The notes under the pieces were generated by a model, which ran no database searches, was not told where the DNA came from, and saw only the letters and a program-made list of their open reading frames with translations. This document shows, piece by piece, positions 34,385 to 46,464 of a DNA stretch of 64,000 nucleotides. Source of the DNA: Liriodendron chinense (taxonomy: Eukaryota > Streptophyta > Magnoliopsida > Magnoliales > Magnoliaceae); the NCBI GenBank assembly GCA_003013855.2, contig ML058505.1, positions 4,333,331 through 4,397,330 of the forward strand, written 5' to 3'. A program made the translations under genes and the position numbers. Positions within the stretch are counted from its first letter, which is position 1. The number at the start of each line of letters is the position of its first letter.

Positions 34385-34830
34385 AACCAAGTCTGTGGGG
34401 CCCACCATGCTGTGCATGTAAAATCCAGTCCGTCTATCAGGTCCTATCCACGACGTTAGACCCTAAGGACAAAAAATGAGATAGATATACAACTCATTTG
34501 GGCCACAGTACAGGGAACAATAGGGATTTGATACCAACCATAGGTTTGTGTGTGGGGCCACTATGACTTGTATCATTAATCAAACCCGTTAATCAGACGT
34601 AACTCACCGAGGAGATGTGAGTATACAATGAATAAATCTGATACCAAACTCAGGCGAGACACACCGTGCGAGCTTATCAGTTTTGGGGGCAATTTTACAT
34701 TTTTCCTATTAGTGTGACCCATCTAAGTTTTTAAACTGGATTATCTTCTGTACTTACGGTCCAAATAATAGTTATATACGGATGGACGGAGTGGATTTTA
34801 CATATACAACATGGTGGACCCCAGAGATCT
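34385..34830. repeat. Foldback family copy (degenerate)
   Basis: The left arm TGTGGGGCCCACCATGCTGTG pairs with the inverted right arm ACATGGTGGACCCCAGAG. The inner blocks are heavily diverged. Confidence 0.7.
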
Positions 34831-35685
34831 TTGGGTGTTGTAGACGTTTGGGGTCCTTGGTCAAAGGGACCTGTTTCGTTTGAATGTGGATCATTGACTT
34901 ATGTTTTGTTGTAGAAAAGGTTCATGGACAAAGATATTCAATCATTTTCGAGTTTTGCAGCATCAACCATCACTTGATGGTGTCTCCCAGAGACCAGCCA
35001 GGGAAGTGCTAACCAGATGGACGGTTCAGATCATTCAAACCTGCAGCCATTTGGGACCAAACTCGTGGTGAAATTCATATATAGGGGGGATTGATTTTAA
35101 GGATGTATGGCTTTCAGACCGCCGTGCCTTGCTCCCAGTCAACACGTGGCAAGCATGCATGCATGCATGCATGCTGACTTTGAACCTTTCAAACTGTGGG
35201 CGCCATTTTATGATTATTAGCTGGTTTTTATGGTCATCAATCGGACGGTTAGGAATTGTTCAATCAGTTTTGAGTTCTAGATTCCGCCCACTCAGAATAA
35301 GCACCAAAATTTGGGTGGTCCAGATTGGCTTGCGGGTGCCACGTGGAAAGTGGGTGGGACGTAGTACTGTTCCCACAAGCATCCTTTAGATTTTTTACAC
35401 GCAAGAGTACTGGAGCATCTGACCGCAGCGTGTGGTGGGCCCAACCATGAAGATGGCTAGCGTGTGGTGGGCCCAACCATTCTCATAAAATATAGGCTCA
35501 CATTCAATTATGGACCACCTCTTAGTGGGACCACAACGGAAAAAATGTACGAATTGGACCACATCTTGGGTTTCTTTTCATGACTGAAAGTAGCAGTCCT
35601 CCAAATACAACCGACCATGTAGAAAGATCTTTCACCTCTTGAAATTTGTCAATTAATCTCGAGGAGAGAGAAATAAAGTAATGGA

Positions 35686-36149
35686 GTGTTTGGATGCACA
35701 AGTGAATTGAGTTGTGATCTCGTAATTTAATCAATGGGAAATGACCAATGTCCTGAATATATATATATGAGCCTATATTTTATGAGAATGACCAACCAAA
35801 GTCAACCAATTATGGGTCCTAATCTAATGCAAATCAAGCATGATTTGATAGAATATGGCCTTTTGCATTAAAATACGACAATGGCAATGGCTCATTTGAC
35901 TGGCGGTAAACGGTTGTAATTGGTGATAACTGGATGTACATGGATAAAATGGGTCATTTGATTGATGGTAAACAGCAGTAATTGCAATTAAAGTCAAATA
36001 GGATGCAGCAAAACCGCGTGGAATGGAATCCTTTCACAAGGCTGAGAGATGGATGTAAATGCGTAGAACGATTGGATTTTTTAAAGTGGGCCCACCCGAG
36101 GGTAAGAATTTTCTTATTTTTTTTGTCAAAGTATGCATTTCAATAGGCT

Positions 36150-36219
<70 letters not shown>

Positions 36220-36355
36220 TTTGGGTGTTAAAATTGATTTACTTAATGCATTCCAATTACCGGTGTCCAAGCACAACGGAGGGTTCCAATCGGCATTAAT
36301 TTCATTTACCACGTGATTTGGATTCTAATGTATTCTTATCACAAGCATCCAAATG
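35686..36355. mobile_element. TIR element GTTTGGATGC, copy in duplication 1
   Basis: From GTGTTTGGATGCACAAGTGA to ACAAGCATCCAAATGAGG, with short inverted ends and a GTCAAAGTATGCATTTCAAT block also found in the elements at 46660 and 57877. Interrupted inside by the TA run at 36153. Confidence 0.5.
36153..36216. repeat. (TA)32 microsatellite
   Basis: Perfect TA run. The duplicated copy near 39700 has only ATTATAATTATTATG here, so the run expanded after or was lost since the duplication. Confidence 0.95.
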
Positions 36356-36800
36356 AGGGGTGTTTGATTTTTCATTTCCTAATTTACCTATAAATATAAT
36401 ATTATTAGTTTTTGCCATTGTTTGAAAGTGAATGAGTATTTAAAAGTAATATGAAAAGGACCAACGGTGCATTATTTGTTATTTTTAGTAATTTTGGTAA
36501 TTCAGAGTGTTTGGTAATGAAAAGACATTAAGTACTTAATTGGAAAAATTACTTAAAATTTAAGGCTTATTTTTTTTTTTTCAACCACTATGTCTTTGGC
36601 TTAAAACTTATAATTGAATACAATAAGTGATTTGTTTTAAATCTTTTGATAACTATTAATGAAAATATCCTTGTAGACATTTTTTTTTTTTCTTTGGGTT
36701 AGTACACACATCCCACTATTAGTATACAAACATTTTAGTCACACTTCAATGTTAGCTACCTCTCTGTTCGGAATTAATACCAAGACCTCAATGTTGAAAC

Positions 36801-37301
36801 AAGGTTATCTTCACTCAATTTGCTACTGTCCCAAAGTTGTGGGTTGTTAATCTATATTGCGGAATTAAATGGACCGTGTTATGCATCGGAGATGGAGATC
36901 GATAAACCAATACTAAATTTTGTGCCTGCTTGGGATGCCATTGTCGTAAGCCTAATGCTGCAGCCTTCTACACCTTACACCTTTAGGAAAGCATCGAGAT
37001 GGGATAGGAAGCTTCCAACGTTGTGTAAGATTGGAGACCCAGCCTTGTTTATATAGGTATGAGGGGTGAGGAGTTTGAAACCCATCGAAACTTCCCTACC
37101 CGAAGGCCACACATGAATTTGGAGTATCCTAACCCAACTATAACATCGTGCGTACGACACAGGTGTAGCGCACCACCCCTACACGAATTTAGATCAATCA
37201 CATCTTTAGTGGAGTCCACTGGTATACCTAACCATCAAATCCAGCCCTTAGGTAAATCCAGATTGTTGATTAATTAGGCTCACTTTACAGAAAATCTTAC
37301 A
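36801..37301 (-). mobile_element. Ty1/copia-type LTR remnant
   Basis: On the - strand the LTR starts TGTAAGATTTTCTGTAAAGT at 37301, directly after the polypurine-like CCAAGTGGGAGAA (about 37302-37314). A TATA box (CTATATAAAC) lies at about 37050. The inner end of the LTR is not fixed; it lies at or before the edge of duplication copy 1 near 36800. Confidence 0.6.
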
Positions 37302-37969
37302 TTCTCCCACTTGGGCCACATTGATCAATGTCAGGATTTAATTTTGAAAAAATATATTTTGATTAAAGAAAATATCTGAACGGTTAACCAATGTTGGATC
37401 ACACGAGCAACCCCAAAACAATCTGGTCCATTAGGATTTCTAGTATAAGATCATGATAACCTTCACAACATTTAACAGCGAAGCGATAATAAGCATGGTC
37501 GCAAATACCATCAGCCTTAACGACATAGATTATGGATTAAGAAGTGTAGTATGAGGATTACACATATAGTGTGATCATATGTATCTATCGTCAAGAGGTC
37601 CAGGAGCTTTAACACTTACTCGAAATAAATTGTGCATACTCAAAGAGAAGCAGAAAAATTAACTATATATTAGAATCATCAAAACTTCATAAATGAAATC
37701 TCTTAATGTTTAAGAAAATGAACAATGCTCATTAATTCTCACTATTTAAATACATTTGTGAGATCAATTATTCCTATGAATGCTACATGTTTCTGAAAGT
37801 GCGTGACAGGGAGTCCTTTAGTGAGCAAATCCACAATATTTGTTTAATGATGATGAACTCTATAGGTACTATATGCTTGTCAACTCTTTCTTTTACAAAA
37901 ATTCTTGATGTTATATACCTTGACCTTTATGAATGCCTAATATTGTTAGAGATCCACAGTGAGTTGTCA
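37302..37969 (-). mobile_element. Ty1/copia internal 3' end
   Basis: Around 37800-37860 the - strand reads NIVDLLTKGLPVTHFQKHVA, the terminal segment of copia RNase H polyproteins (ADxLTKxL...F block). A non-coding stretch and polypurine tract lead to the LTR. Only the 3' end remains. Confidence 0.65.
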
Positions 37970-38936
37970 CAAAACATGCATACTAATTTTGAACCTTTCA
38001 AACTATGGGGCCCATTTTATACCACGGCATTAAATTTGGATTATTAGCTGGTTTTATGGTCATCAATCGGACGGTTAGGGTTGTTCAATCACTTTGAGTT
38101 CTAGATTCCGCCCACTCAGAATATGTACCTAAATTTGGGAGGTCCAGATTGGCTCGTGGGTGCCACGTGGAAAGTGGATGGGACGCACTGTTCACACAAG
38201 CATCTTTAGATTCTTTACATGCAGAGTGGAGCATCTGACCGCAGCGTGTGGTGGGCCCAACCATGAAGATGGCCTGAAGCAAAATCAACCCAGTCGACTA
38301 ATCAGACGGCTCTGAAATATTCCAAACATCCGCATACGAATTCACACGTAGTTCATCTACCTGTCTGATTTTTTAATCAGATCATCTTCACCATGAAACC
38401 CGCCTTTGAACGGCCTAGATGTTTCACACACATGATTGTTTGGCACTTTTGCTGTGTACAAGGGTGCTTGTGGTGGACCTTAGCAAAGTTGTTTCTTATC
38501 CATCCATATTCAGGCCAAAGATAGGAGGGTGAGGATCTTCCAATCTTAGAGATTTTTAGGATATCTTTCATCCGCAGTGTGGGCCCTCCGATGAACAGTT
38601 CGGATCACTCATCCATGGACCCACATGTAGAGAATTAGGAGCCATGGCCCACAGTTCGGATGCCCCTTTAGAAAGTCTAATCCGTTTCCAATCCACTTTG
38701 TTGGTGAATTTGGAAATATAAGAAAAGAATTCAGCCACAGCTAGTGATGGTTTTCTGAATATACTTCCAAGAGATAGATGATTAGAGCACGTTGATGAAG
38801 GATCCAGACCATTCAATTAGTGGACCACCTCTTCTTGGGACCACAACTTGAAAAACGTGCCTATTGGACCACATCTTGGGTTTCTTTTCATGACTGAAAG
38901 TAGCAGTCCTCCAAATAAAACAGACCGTGGAGAGGG

Positions 38937-39123
38937 ATTGGTCCGGGGCCTTGCCTCATTGGTAGACTTTGCAGAGTTTCAACAAGGGGTCTTGGTTTCA
39001 AAACCCATCAGTGGTAAAATATCAACACTGCTTACAGCACCAGTGGGTGCGTTGCATGACTGAATGGATGGGTGTGTTAGGTGGGTGGGTTACATGACTG
39101 ACAAAAAAAAAAAAAAAAAAAAA
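38937..39123 (+). mobile_element. tRNA-derived SINE with poly(A) tail
   Basis: The body begins after GACCGTGGAGAGGGA and shows box A-like TTGCCTCATTGG and box B-like GGTTTCAAAACC about 40 bp apart. It ends in 21 A (39103-39123) before GACCATGGGGAGAGA. The flanks form a target duplication (12 of 15). Duplication copy 1 has the empty site GACCATGTAGAAAGATC at 35614. Confidence 0.85.
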
Positions 39124-39197
39124 GACCATGGGGAGAGATCTTTCACCTCTTGAAATTTGCCAATTAATCTCGAGGAGAGATAAATGAAACAATGGAG

Positions 39198-39866
39198 CGT
39201 TTGGATGCACAAGTGAATTGAATTGTGATCTCGCAATTTAATCAATAGGAAATGACCAGTGTCCTAGATCTTTATTTTAGGGTGTACCAGCCTCCTAAAA
39301 ACCAGCGCCACAATTGGGGAAAATGTAAAACACCAAAATCTATCATTTATACACACACACATACACAATTGTATGTGAGCCTATATTTTATGAGAATGAC
39401 CAAACCAACGTAGGTCCTAATCTAATACAAATCAAGCATGATTTGATAGAACATGGCATTTTAGATGGTAAACAACTGTAATTGGTGGTAAATGGATGCA
39501 CATGGACAAAAAGGGTCATTTGACTTATGGTAAACAGCGGTGACTGGAATTGTAGTTAAATGGAATGCAGCAAAATCGTGTGAATTGGAATTCTTTCAAA
39601 AGGCTAAGGGAAGGGTTGAATTTGTTTAAGTGGGCCCACCCAAGGGTAAGAATTTTTTTTATTTTTTTTTCAAAGTATGCATTTCAATAGGTTTATTATA
39701 ATTATTATGTTAAATATTACATATATTAATTTCGGGTATTAAAACTAACTTACTTAATGCATTCCAATTACTTGTGTCCAAGCACAATTGAGGATTCCAA
39801 TTCGCATTAATTTCATTTACCATGTGATTTGGATTCTAGTGTATTTTGATTAGAAGCATCCAAATG
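39198..39866. mobile_element. TIR element GTTTGGATGC, copy in duplication 2
   Basis: Counterpart of 35686-36355, from GCGTTTGGATGCACAAGTGA to AGAAGCATCCAAATGAGG. Not interrupted by a long TA run. Confidence 0.5.
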
Positions 39867-40554
39867 AGGGGTGTTTGATTTTTCATCTCCTAATTTGCCT
39901 ATGAATATAATATTATTACTTTTTACCATTTTTTGAAAGTGAATGAGTATTTAAAAGCAATCTGAAAATGACTAAGGGTCCATTTGGTAAAACTTAATTT
40001 TAAAACTTATGTTATTTTCGATAATTTTGGTAATTTGGACTGTTTGGTAAAATCCCTTAAAATTTAAGTTTTTTCTTTTAGCCACATTGACTTACCTTAA
40101 AGCTTATAGTTGAATATTAGTCACATTTCAATATTAGCCGCCCCTATATTGGCAATCCAAACCAAGACCATTTTGAAAAGATGAGGGTGCCATGTAGACA
40201 TTTTGAAAAGACATTGTTACCCTCGTAGTCTTAGAAAACGAATTGGAAATTGACGTGCGAAAGTTTTATCAGCTTGATCCAAAATTTCTGCAGCCCCAAG
40301 AAGCTTTCAATGTTAGGCATTTGATCCCCATTGCTTTTGTAGTGTGGTCCACTTAAGATTTGAATCTACCTCATTTTTTTATTCATGTCCTAAAATGATA
40401 TGAAAAAAAATGGATGTACGGTGTGGATATAACACACAAATCATTATGAGTTACATATAACTTTGCCATGTCAAAACGATTCTAACCTAGGTGCGGTTCC
40501 ATGACAAGCAGTGAGTGGATGGGCAGTTACAGTGAAACGTTAGTAGGTGTTACC

Positions 40555-41720
40555 CTAATCGTGGCCCTACCTTGATATGTGTGCCGTATATCCAAGCCGT
40601 CGGTCAACTTTTCTAAATCATTCTTAAGGCATGGTCCAAATCTCAGGTAAACCACACCATAGGAAACAGTGGTGATTGAGCTCCCACCATTAAAAACTCA
40701 TTGAGGGCCATAAAAGTTTGCATCATGCCAATATTTGTGATTTCCCTTCACCCAGGTGTGTGTGACTTAATCAACTGGTTGTATGTCAAATAAACATTAC
40801 AGAGGGCATCAATCACAACTAGAGGTGGGCAACGATCGAGGCCAAGCCGAGTTAGCCCTAGCATTGTTTGGCTTGTTTTTGTGCCACTTGTTTTTGTGTC
40901 ACCCCAGTTTGTGGATCAGCCTGGTTTGGATTTCGGGCCGACAGATGCAGCCCGATTTTGGTTTGCTCTAGAAAAATTTAGTTCAAGCTAAGATCGGTTT
41001 GGTAAAATATTTTAAACTGAACTGGGCTAAGTTCGAACAGGTGGTGGCTCTCTTTTTTGTTCGTTTGTGTAAATAAAAAAGAATTTAAAAAGTTAGAAAA
41101 AAAATACAAAAGTACTTATTTCATGATATTTAACATCCTCCAAAGCAAAGCAGGAGTGCAACTTCAAAATAGACATGTAAGAGCCTTTTCCAAACAAAAG
41201 TACACAAGCATAACTTTACTAGTGCAAGGAAACAATGTGTATTCATGTATATGTATTATATATTATCCATGCCGTTCATCCACTTTTCCATATTATTTTA
41301 GGACATGATACCAAAATGGAATCATATCCAAAGAGCAAGTGGATCACACCATAAGAAAAAGTGTGTTTATAATCTATCAAACCAAGCTTCGAGCTGAGCC
41401 GAGCCAATGCTGCCCTAGTTTGAGCTTGGTTTGTTTTTACAAACGATCTGGCCTCTCAGGTTTGGTTTGGTTTGGTTTGGTTTGAACTTCTATTTGAACC
41501 AATCCAAGCCGAGCTTTTTCAAACCAATCTGAGCCGTGCTTTCGAGCTGGCTTGGTTTGTGCCCACATCTAATCACAACTGTTTCCTCTAGTGTGGCACA
41601 CCTAAGTTTTGGATCTACCTCATTTTTGGGTCCATGATCTACAATGACCTAATAAAATGGATGGATGATGTGGATATAACACATACATTATAGTTGGGTG
41701 CACAGAACTTTTCTATGTCA
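40555..41720. repeat. Foldback family copy split by a hAT-like element
   Basis: The left part (40555-40819) runs to the ACATTACAGAGGGCATC block. The right part (41572-41720, from TCACAACTGTTTCCTCTAG to ACACATACATTATAGTTGGG) resumes after the insertion at 40820-41571. Confidence 0.8.
40820..41571. mobile_element. Complete hAT-like non-autonomous element with 8-bp target duplication
   Basis: Ends TAGAGGTGGGC and, inverted, TAGATGTGGGC, flanked by a perfect 8-bp duplication ATCACAAC (40812-40819 and 41572-41579). The core at 41225-41365 (GTGCAAGGAAACAATGTG, then AATGGAATCATATCCAAAG and GATCACACCATAAG) corresponds to the spacer of the minisatellite at 6400-9565. No transposase is seen. Confidence 0.88.
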
Positions 41721-41769
41721 ACCCGATAGGAAGCTACCACGTCCCGCAATCCCAACAAAAGGGATCCGA

Positions 41770-42140
41770 CAGCTGTTGCCAGCTAACACGTTAGGAGTGT
41801 AGCCTTAACCATGGGCCCACCTTGATGTATGTGCTACGTATCTAAGCTGTCTATCAGTTTTTCCATATAATTCTAGGGTGTGGTCCCAAAAATGAAGTTG
41901 ATCCAAATCTCAAGTGGACCACATGATAGTAAAGAGTGGTGATTGAATGCCCACCATTAAAAACTACACAAGGGCCACAAAAGTTTTGGATGAAGCTGAT
42001 ATTTGTGTTTTCCCTTCCCTCATGTCTGTGGTCCACCTAAGATTTGGATCAGTTTTATTTTTCGGCTGTGACCTAAATTGAGGTAGAAAACTTGACGGTG
42101 TGGGTATACAACACATACACTGAGGTGGGCCCATGGTCAA
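41770..42140. repeat. Foldback family copy
   Basis: ACCATGGGCCCACCTTGATG through GGACCACATGATAGTAAAG and AAAACTACACAAGGGCCAC to the inverted end CACTGAGGTGGGCCCATGG. The centre is shortened. Confidence 0.75.
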
Positions 42141-42149
42141 GGTTGCACC

Positions 42150-43054
42150 TAGTCGGATCCGACTTCAAGTCTAGCCAGGTCCAAAAAGTGATATTCATAT
42201 CCATTTCACTTATAAATAATCAGGTCTATTTCCAATCTAAAAATCCATATAGCCTTCAAATTCAGGTCCAATCTAAGTTCAAATCCACCCCATCACACAT
42301 CTTAAAAATAAGTTAATATAATATATTTTATTTAGCAGCAAAATTGTGCAAATCCTATTGTTTACTATGGTATGGTCGACCAGAGATTGAGAGATGGCTA
42401 GCGTGGATATAACATATACATGAGTGTGAGTCCCACTCGTGGGATCCTCATTCATGCCCAAAAAGGGTCTCCGCCAACTACCCAACATCTCTTCCTTCTT
42501 TTCTTTTCTTTTCTTTTCTTTTTTTAATCTTTGTCCAAGTGAGGTCCAAGTACGAATGATCCGCTCCGTTCATTAGCTCGGTCGGCCCATGAAGGGTCCA
42601 AAGAACCCTATATTAGGTAACTTTGGGTGGCATATACACATCATAATAGGCCTGTAACGATTTTAGTGGTGGACACACAACTTCACTGTTCCATATTGTA
42701 TGGTCCACCCAAGATCTGGATCTTCTCCAGATTCAAGCCTATGGCCTTAAATGATATGTTAGGATGGATGGACAGTATGGATGTAACATATACATCATGA
42801 TGAGCCCCACGAGTGAGCCCTATGATCACTTTGTTCAAAAGAGTTTGGTTGAAGGCTTAAAGCATGCAATAGTGGAGATTTGATCAGATCTCACTACTTA
42901 ATCTAGATCCAACTCAAATATAATTCAGATTTATTTTTGTAAATCGAAATCCGGTCCAATTAATTGATCGGACCTATTCTAAGATCCAACTCCACAATAT
43001 ATGAGTTTGAAGCAAATCGGATCTCAAATCTGACCCGCTCCATTGAGAGCCCTA
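42150..43054. mobile_element. hAT-like element with nested foldback
   Basis: Ends TAGTCGGATCC and, inverted, TAGGGCTCTCA, with flanks GTTGCACC and GTTGCACT (42142-42149, 43055-43062; 7 of 8). Subterminal GATCCGACTT and CAAATCTGACCCG regions have the composition of the other hAT-like elements. A foldback copy (about 42340-42830) lies inside. A (TTTTC)5 run is at 42499-42524. Confidence 0.7.
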
Positions 43055-43062
43055 GTTGCACT

Positions 43063-43829
43063 CACCTGGCTGGATTCAATTCATAGAAGACTATTTTGAT
43101 AGTTTGTCACAATGTTTAAAATGGTTGTGACTTGCATACATGTATGCTTGTCTAGACGGTCTAAGCCATTAGTTCCATTGTAAATGGATCATAGCCTCAA
43201 AATCAAGGCCGTCTGAAGATCTAACAATTCAATTTGTAGTTGTCAAATGGATGGCTAAAATTAAATTAATTAAAATACAATATTAACGTGCTAATTTGGC
43301 TAGATTAATTAGCATGATCTTTGAGTTATTTATCAATCTAAAATGGAGTTCATTAATAGTGTGACTAGTCTTACTAATGCACTTTGACAACTGAACTAAA
43401 GGCCATATGTGTAGAAATTGAAAATCTAAATATACAATGCATATCTTTGGGACATGTATTATCTACTTGCTTCCTTACACAATTAATTCATGTTACCATA
43501 CATGGCAGACACAACAAATTTAGACAATTTATTTAGTTAGCCTTATTTGGTGGGAAAAGTATTAAAATTTTATTGGATTAGGCAAAGGTGTGTCAAATAT
43601 AAAGGCATGACAATAATGGCTTTGGTCTCCTACTCTACAAAAGGTAGAATTGAGACAATGGGCTAATATGACAAATTTCTCATTTTCAGATATTCATGGC
43701 AAGACTTTTTCCAAATTAATTACCAAACAGAATTTTTAGTACTAACATTCAACAACTTAAGCTTTCAGTATTAAATTAATTTTCTGATATAATTTTTCAG
43801 TTTACAAAATCGTGTCTAACTTAAATTTG
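43063..43829. other. Unassigned spacer
   Basis: No gene or bounded element recognised. AT-rich, short frames only. Confidence 0.4.
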
Positions 43830-44275
43830 TATGCCCCACTGTGATGTATATGACATATCTACTCTGCCCATCCATTTTACCATAACATTTAGGGTGTGAG
43901 CCTAAAAATGAGGTTGATCCAAAGCTCAAGTGGCCCACACCATAAGGAAATAGTGGTCGTATCCACCATTAAAAAGTTTGTTCTTCCTAAGGCTCACAAG
44001 ATTGTTTATTTGTTATATAAATTGTTCATAATGTCACACAAATATGAATATAGCGATTACACAAATATCAGCTTAATCTAAAACTTCCCACGGCCCTAAG
44101 AATTTTTTAACAATAGGCCTTCAATTCCCACTATTTCCTATTGTGTGGTCCACTTGAGCTTTGGATCTACCTCAATTCTGGGCTCATGCCCTAAAATCAG
44201 CTGACAAAACTGATGAACAGCATGGATACACCACATACATCACAGTGGGTCCCACTTAAAATTTGCACCCCTCCT
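43830..44275. repeat. Foldback family copy
   Basis: TATGCCCCACTGTGATGTAT, GGCCCACACCATAAGGAAAT and CTTCCCACGGCCCTAAG, then the inverted arm ending ACATCACAGTGGGTCCC. Confidence 0.75.
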
Positions 44276-45294
44276 CTTTTTAGTGTTAAAGTAAACTGCC
44301 ACAGTCCGCATTAAAAATGGTGTGAGAATTACATGGGTAATTAATTAATTACTACCTATTTCTAGGAATTTAGATAGGTAAATGAGAAAACAAACAGCCC
44401 CAATATGAAATGTGAAAAACAAGAGGAAAAAAAAAACCTCAAGTGGAAATAAGGAAAAAGTGGGCCAACAAAAGAACGATAGGAAACAAAAGGAATTATG
44501 CCAATGAAGGAAATTATGATTTAGTTATCTCCACATTACTAGAACTATAAATGCAATTCAATTCATCCAACCGTCCGACTGGTCGTATGAATCGCAGTTA
44601 TATAATAAAGAAGAATTAACTAAATTGTATTTTCCTTGGAAATTGATGGCGATCATCCAAATTGCAATTCTGCTTTTTTTAAGTTGGAGTTGAAAGAAAC
44701 ACAACTGCAATTCCATGGCCAATTTGCTGAGAGATGATTAGAACCAGGCGTTCACATTTCATTTCGCTTGTGCATCCAAACGCAATGGAAATTACCATTT
44801 TCATAATGCTATGAGAAGGAAATCCGCAAGATCAACCGACAGAAAGTCGGCAGGGCAACCGTTGATTAATGGTCCTAAAGGTTAGGTCCAGGTCCAGCTT
44901 GTCTATTGACCGGGCCTGGAGTTCAGAACCAATCCCAACAGGTCCTGGTTGAGCATTCTTTAGTAAGAGAATGAAAAAATGGCCTGGGCAGGCTTGAAAA
45001 GCCCAAGCCCATCCCTTTGTAGGTTGGACTAACAAGCCAGCATGGCCAACTTGATCATATGATTAAGGACTGAGTCGTTGGGTCCTGAGTCGAATTGAGA
45101 CTCACCCAAGTCAGGGTTTACTAGGGGTATCAAACCAGATCAGGTGCTACTGAGTCTGAGTCTGAGTCAACTCGGATGAGTCTTAAAACCTTGGGCCGTG
45201 TTCATTCATATGGCTAAATGAAGTAGTGCATAGAGCATCATGGCCACATGACCGTTGCTCTTAAGGTGTCCAAATATAGAGGGCCCTTAAATGG
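44276..45294. other. Spacer, no gene seen
   Basis: About 1 kb without a recognisable gene. GAGTCTGAGTCTGAGTCAAC at 45155-45174 and CCTGAGTCGAATTGAGACTC at 45086-45105 resemble hAT-like subterminal repeats. The stretch 44360-44400 ends GAGAAAACAAACAGCCCC, a Harbinger-like terminus whose partner may be at 39868. Confidence 0.4.
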
Positions 45295-45303
45295 CTTTTT
45301 ACC

Positions 45304-45727
45304 GGACGCGGATTGCGTCCGACCACTGGTCGGACCTTTAAGCGTCCGACCAGATCAGTGTTGGGTCCCACCATGATGTATCAGTTTATCCACGCGGTCC
45401 ATCCATTTTAGAAGATTATGGTAGGATATGCGTCCAAAAATGAAGAATATCCAACTTTCAAGTGGGCGACACCAAATATTGAGTGGAACCTGGTGACGTC
45501 ATCACAACAGTAGCTTGCTATTGAAGTGATGACGTCACCTGGTTCCCCTCAATATTTTATGTGGCCAGTTCAGCGTTTGGATCTTCATCAATTTTATGGT
45601 CATAACTTAAAATGATCTTAGAAAATAGATGGACGGCTTTGATAAACAGATACATCATGGTAGGCCCCCACACTGATCTGGTCGGACGCTTAAAGGTCCG
45701 ACCAGTGGTCGGACGCAATCCGCGTCC
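45304..45727. mobile_element. Mutator-type foldback element with 9-bp target duplication
   Basis: A 424-bp element that is one long hairpin. The outer 58 bp (45304-45361, starting GGACGCGGATTGCGTCCGAC) are a perfect inverted repeat of 45670-45727. It is flanked by a perfect 9-bp duplication CTTTTTACC (45295-45303 and 45728-45736). The centre has a second perfect 14-bp hairpin GGTGACGTCATCAC (45492-45505 with 45526-45539). Between them is a foldback-family core. Confidence 0.9.
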
Positions 45728-45889
45728 CTTTTTACCCTCGGCTCAGATGCCATAGAGGTGGACAATCTACAACAATCCCTCTTGTAACTAATCTCTACCC
45801 TACATAATGCTGATAGCTTTCTAGTTTTTTGCCTTCCAAATTAGTCTTGTAGCTGCTTGGCACAGCTGACCCACACCAAACCCTAAACA

Positions 45890-46150
45890 TGGTGGTCCAC
45901 GGTGATGGTTAATTTCCATCGAACCTGTTCATACGGTCACATAGACCTGGATGAAGTGAAAACAGAAATATCAGCTTGATCCAAAACTTTCGTGGACCCC
46001 AACAAGTTTTCAGTAGTAGGTGTTTAATCTTTACTGTGTGGTCCTACTTGAGCCTTGGAACTACCTCATTCTTTTACTTGTGTCCTAAAACAATATGGCA
46101 AAATGGATGGACGATGTAGATAAAATCCAGTACATCACAGTGGCCGCTCA
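45890..46150. repeat. Foldback family copy, partial
   Basis: Only the right two thirds are present: GATGGTTAATTTCCATCGAA, AATATCAGCTTGATCCAAAA, then the inverted arm ending CAGTACATCACAGTGGCCG. Confidence 0.6.
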
Positions 46151-46464
46151 CATCCCTTGTCCATTCCTAGCTAGGGACAGGCGGGATAGTACCCAATCTG
46201 CATACGAGATAGAGGCTCTGTGAGGCCTGCCCTGATAACAGATATTGTGATATTCACTCTATCATCTGTTCATCCTCTTGTGTTAGAATGTCAGCAAAAA
46301 AATTACACGGACGAAAAGTTGAAGTAGGCAGGGTATGTACTGATGGGTGACAGCAAGCTAATTTGTAAGCAGGCCTACATTCCCACCTGCCGTACATTTG
46401 GACTGTGAAAACGGTAACCCCATCGTTGAAGATGGCTCATTTTGAAAATCAGGGTGATCCAGTC

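Larger units (their letters stand above)
35150..36800. repeat. Segmental duplication, copy 1
   Basis: The sequence parallels 37970-40170: GAACCTTTCAAACTGTGG, TCATCAATCGGACGGTTAGG, CTAGATTCCGCCCACTCAG, CTGACCGCAGCGTGTGGTGG, TCTTTCACCTCTTGAAATTT and GTGTTTGGATGCACAAGTGA, then GGGGTGTTTGATTTTTCAT. It lacks the SINE and the segment 38290-38800 of copy 2. A GCAT run (35153-35174) sits at its left edge. Confidence 0.8.
37970..40170. repeat. Segmental duplication, copy 2
   Basis: Direct copy of 35150-36800, see there. It differs by an extra segment 38290-38800, a SINE at 38937-39123, and a short TA-poor stretch where copy 1 has (TA)32. Confidence 0.8.

Noticed and set aside
36820..37277. Two overlapping + strand frames as a gene
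   Set aside because: They lie antisense in the copia LTR and have no domain.
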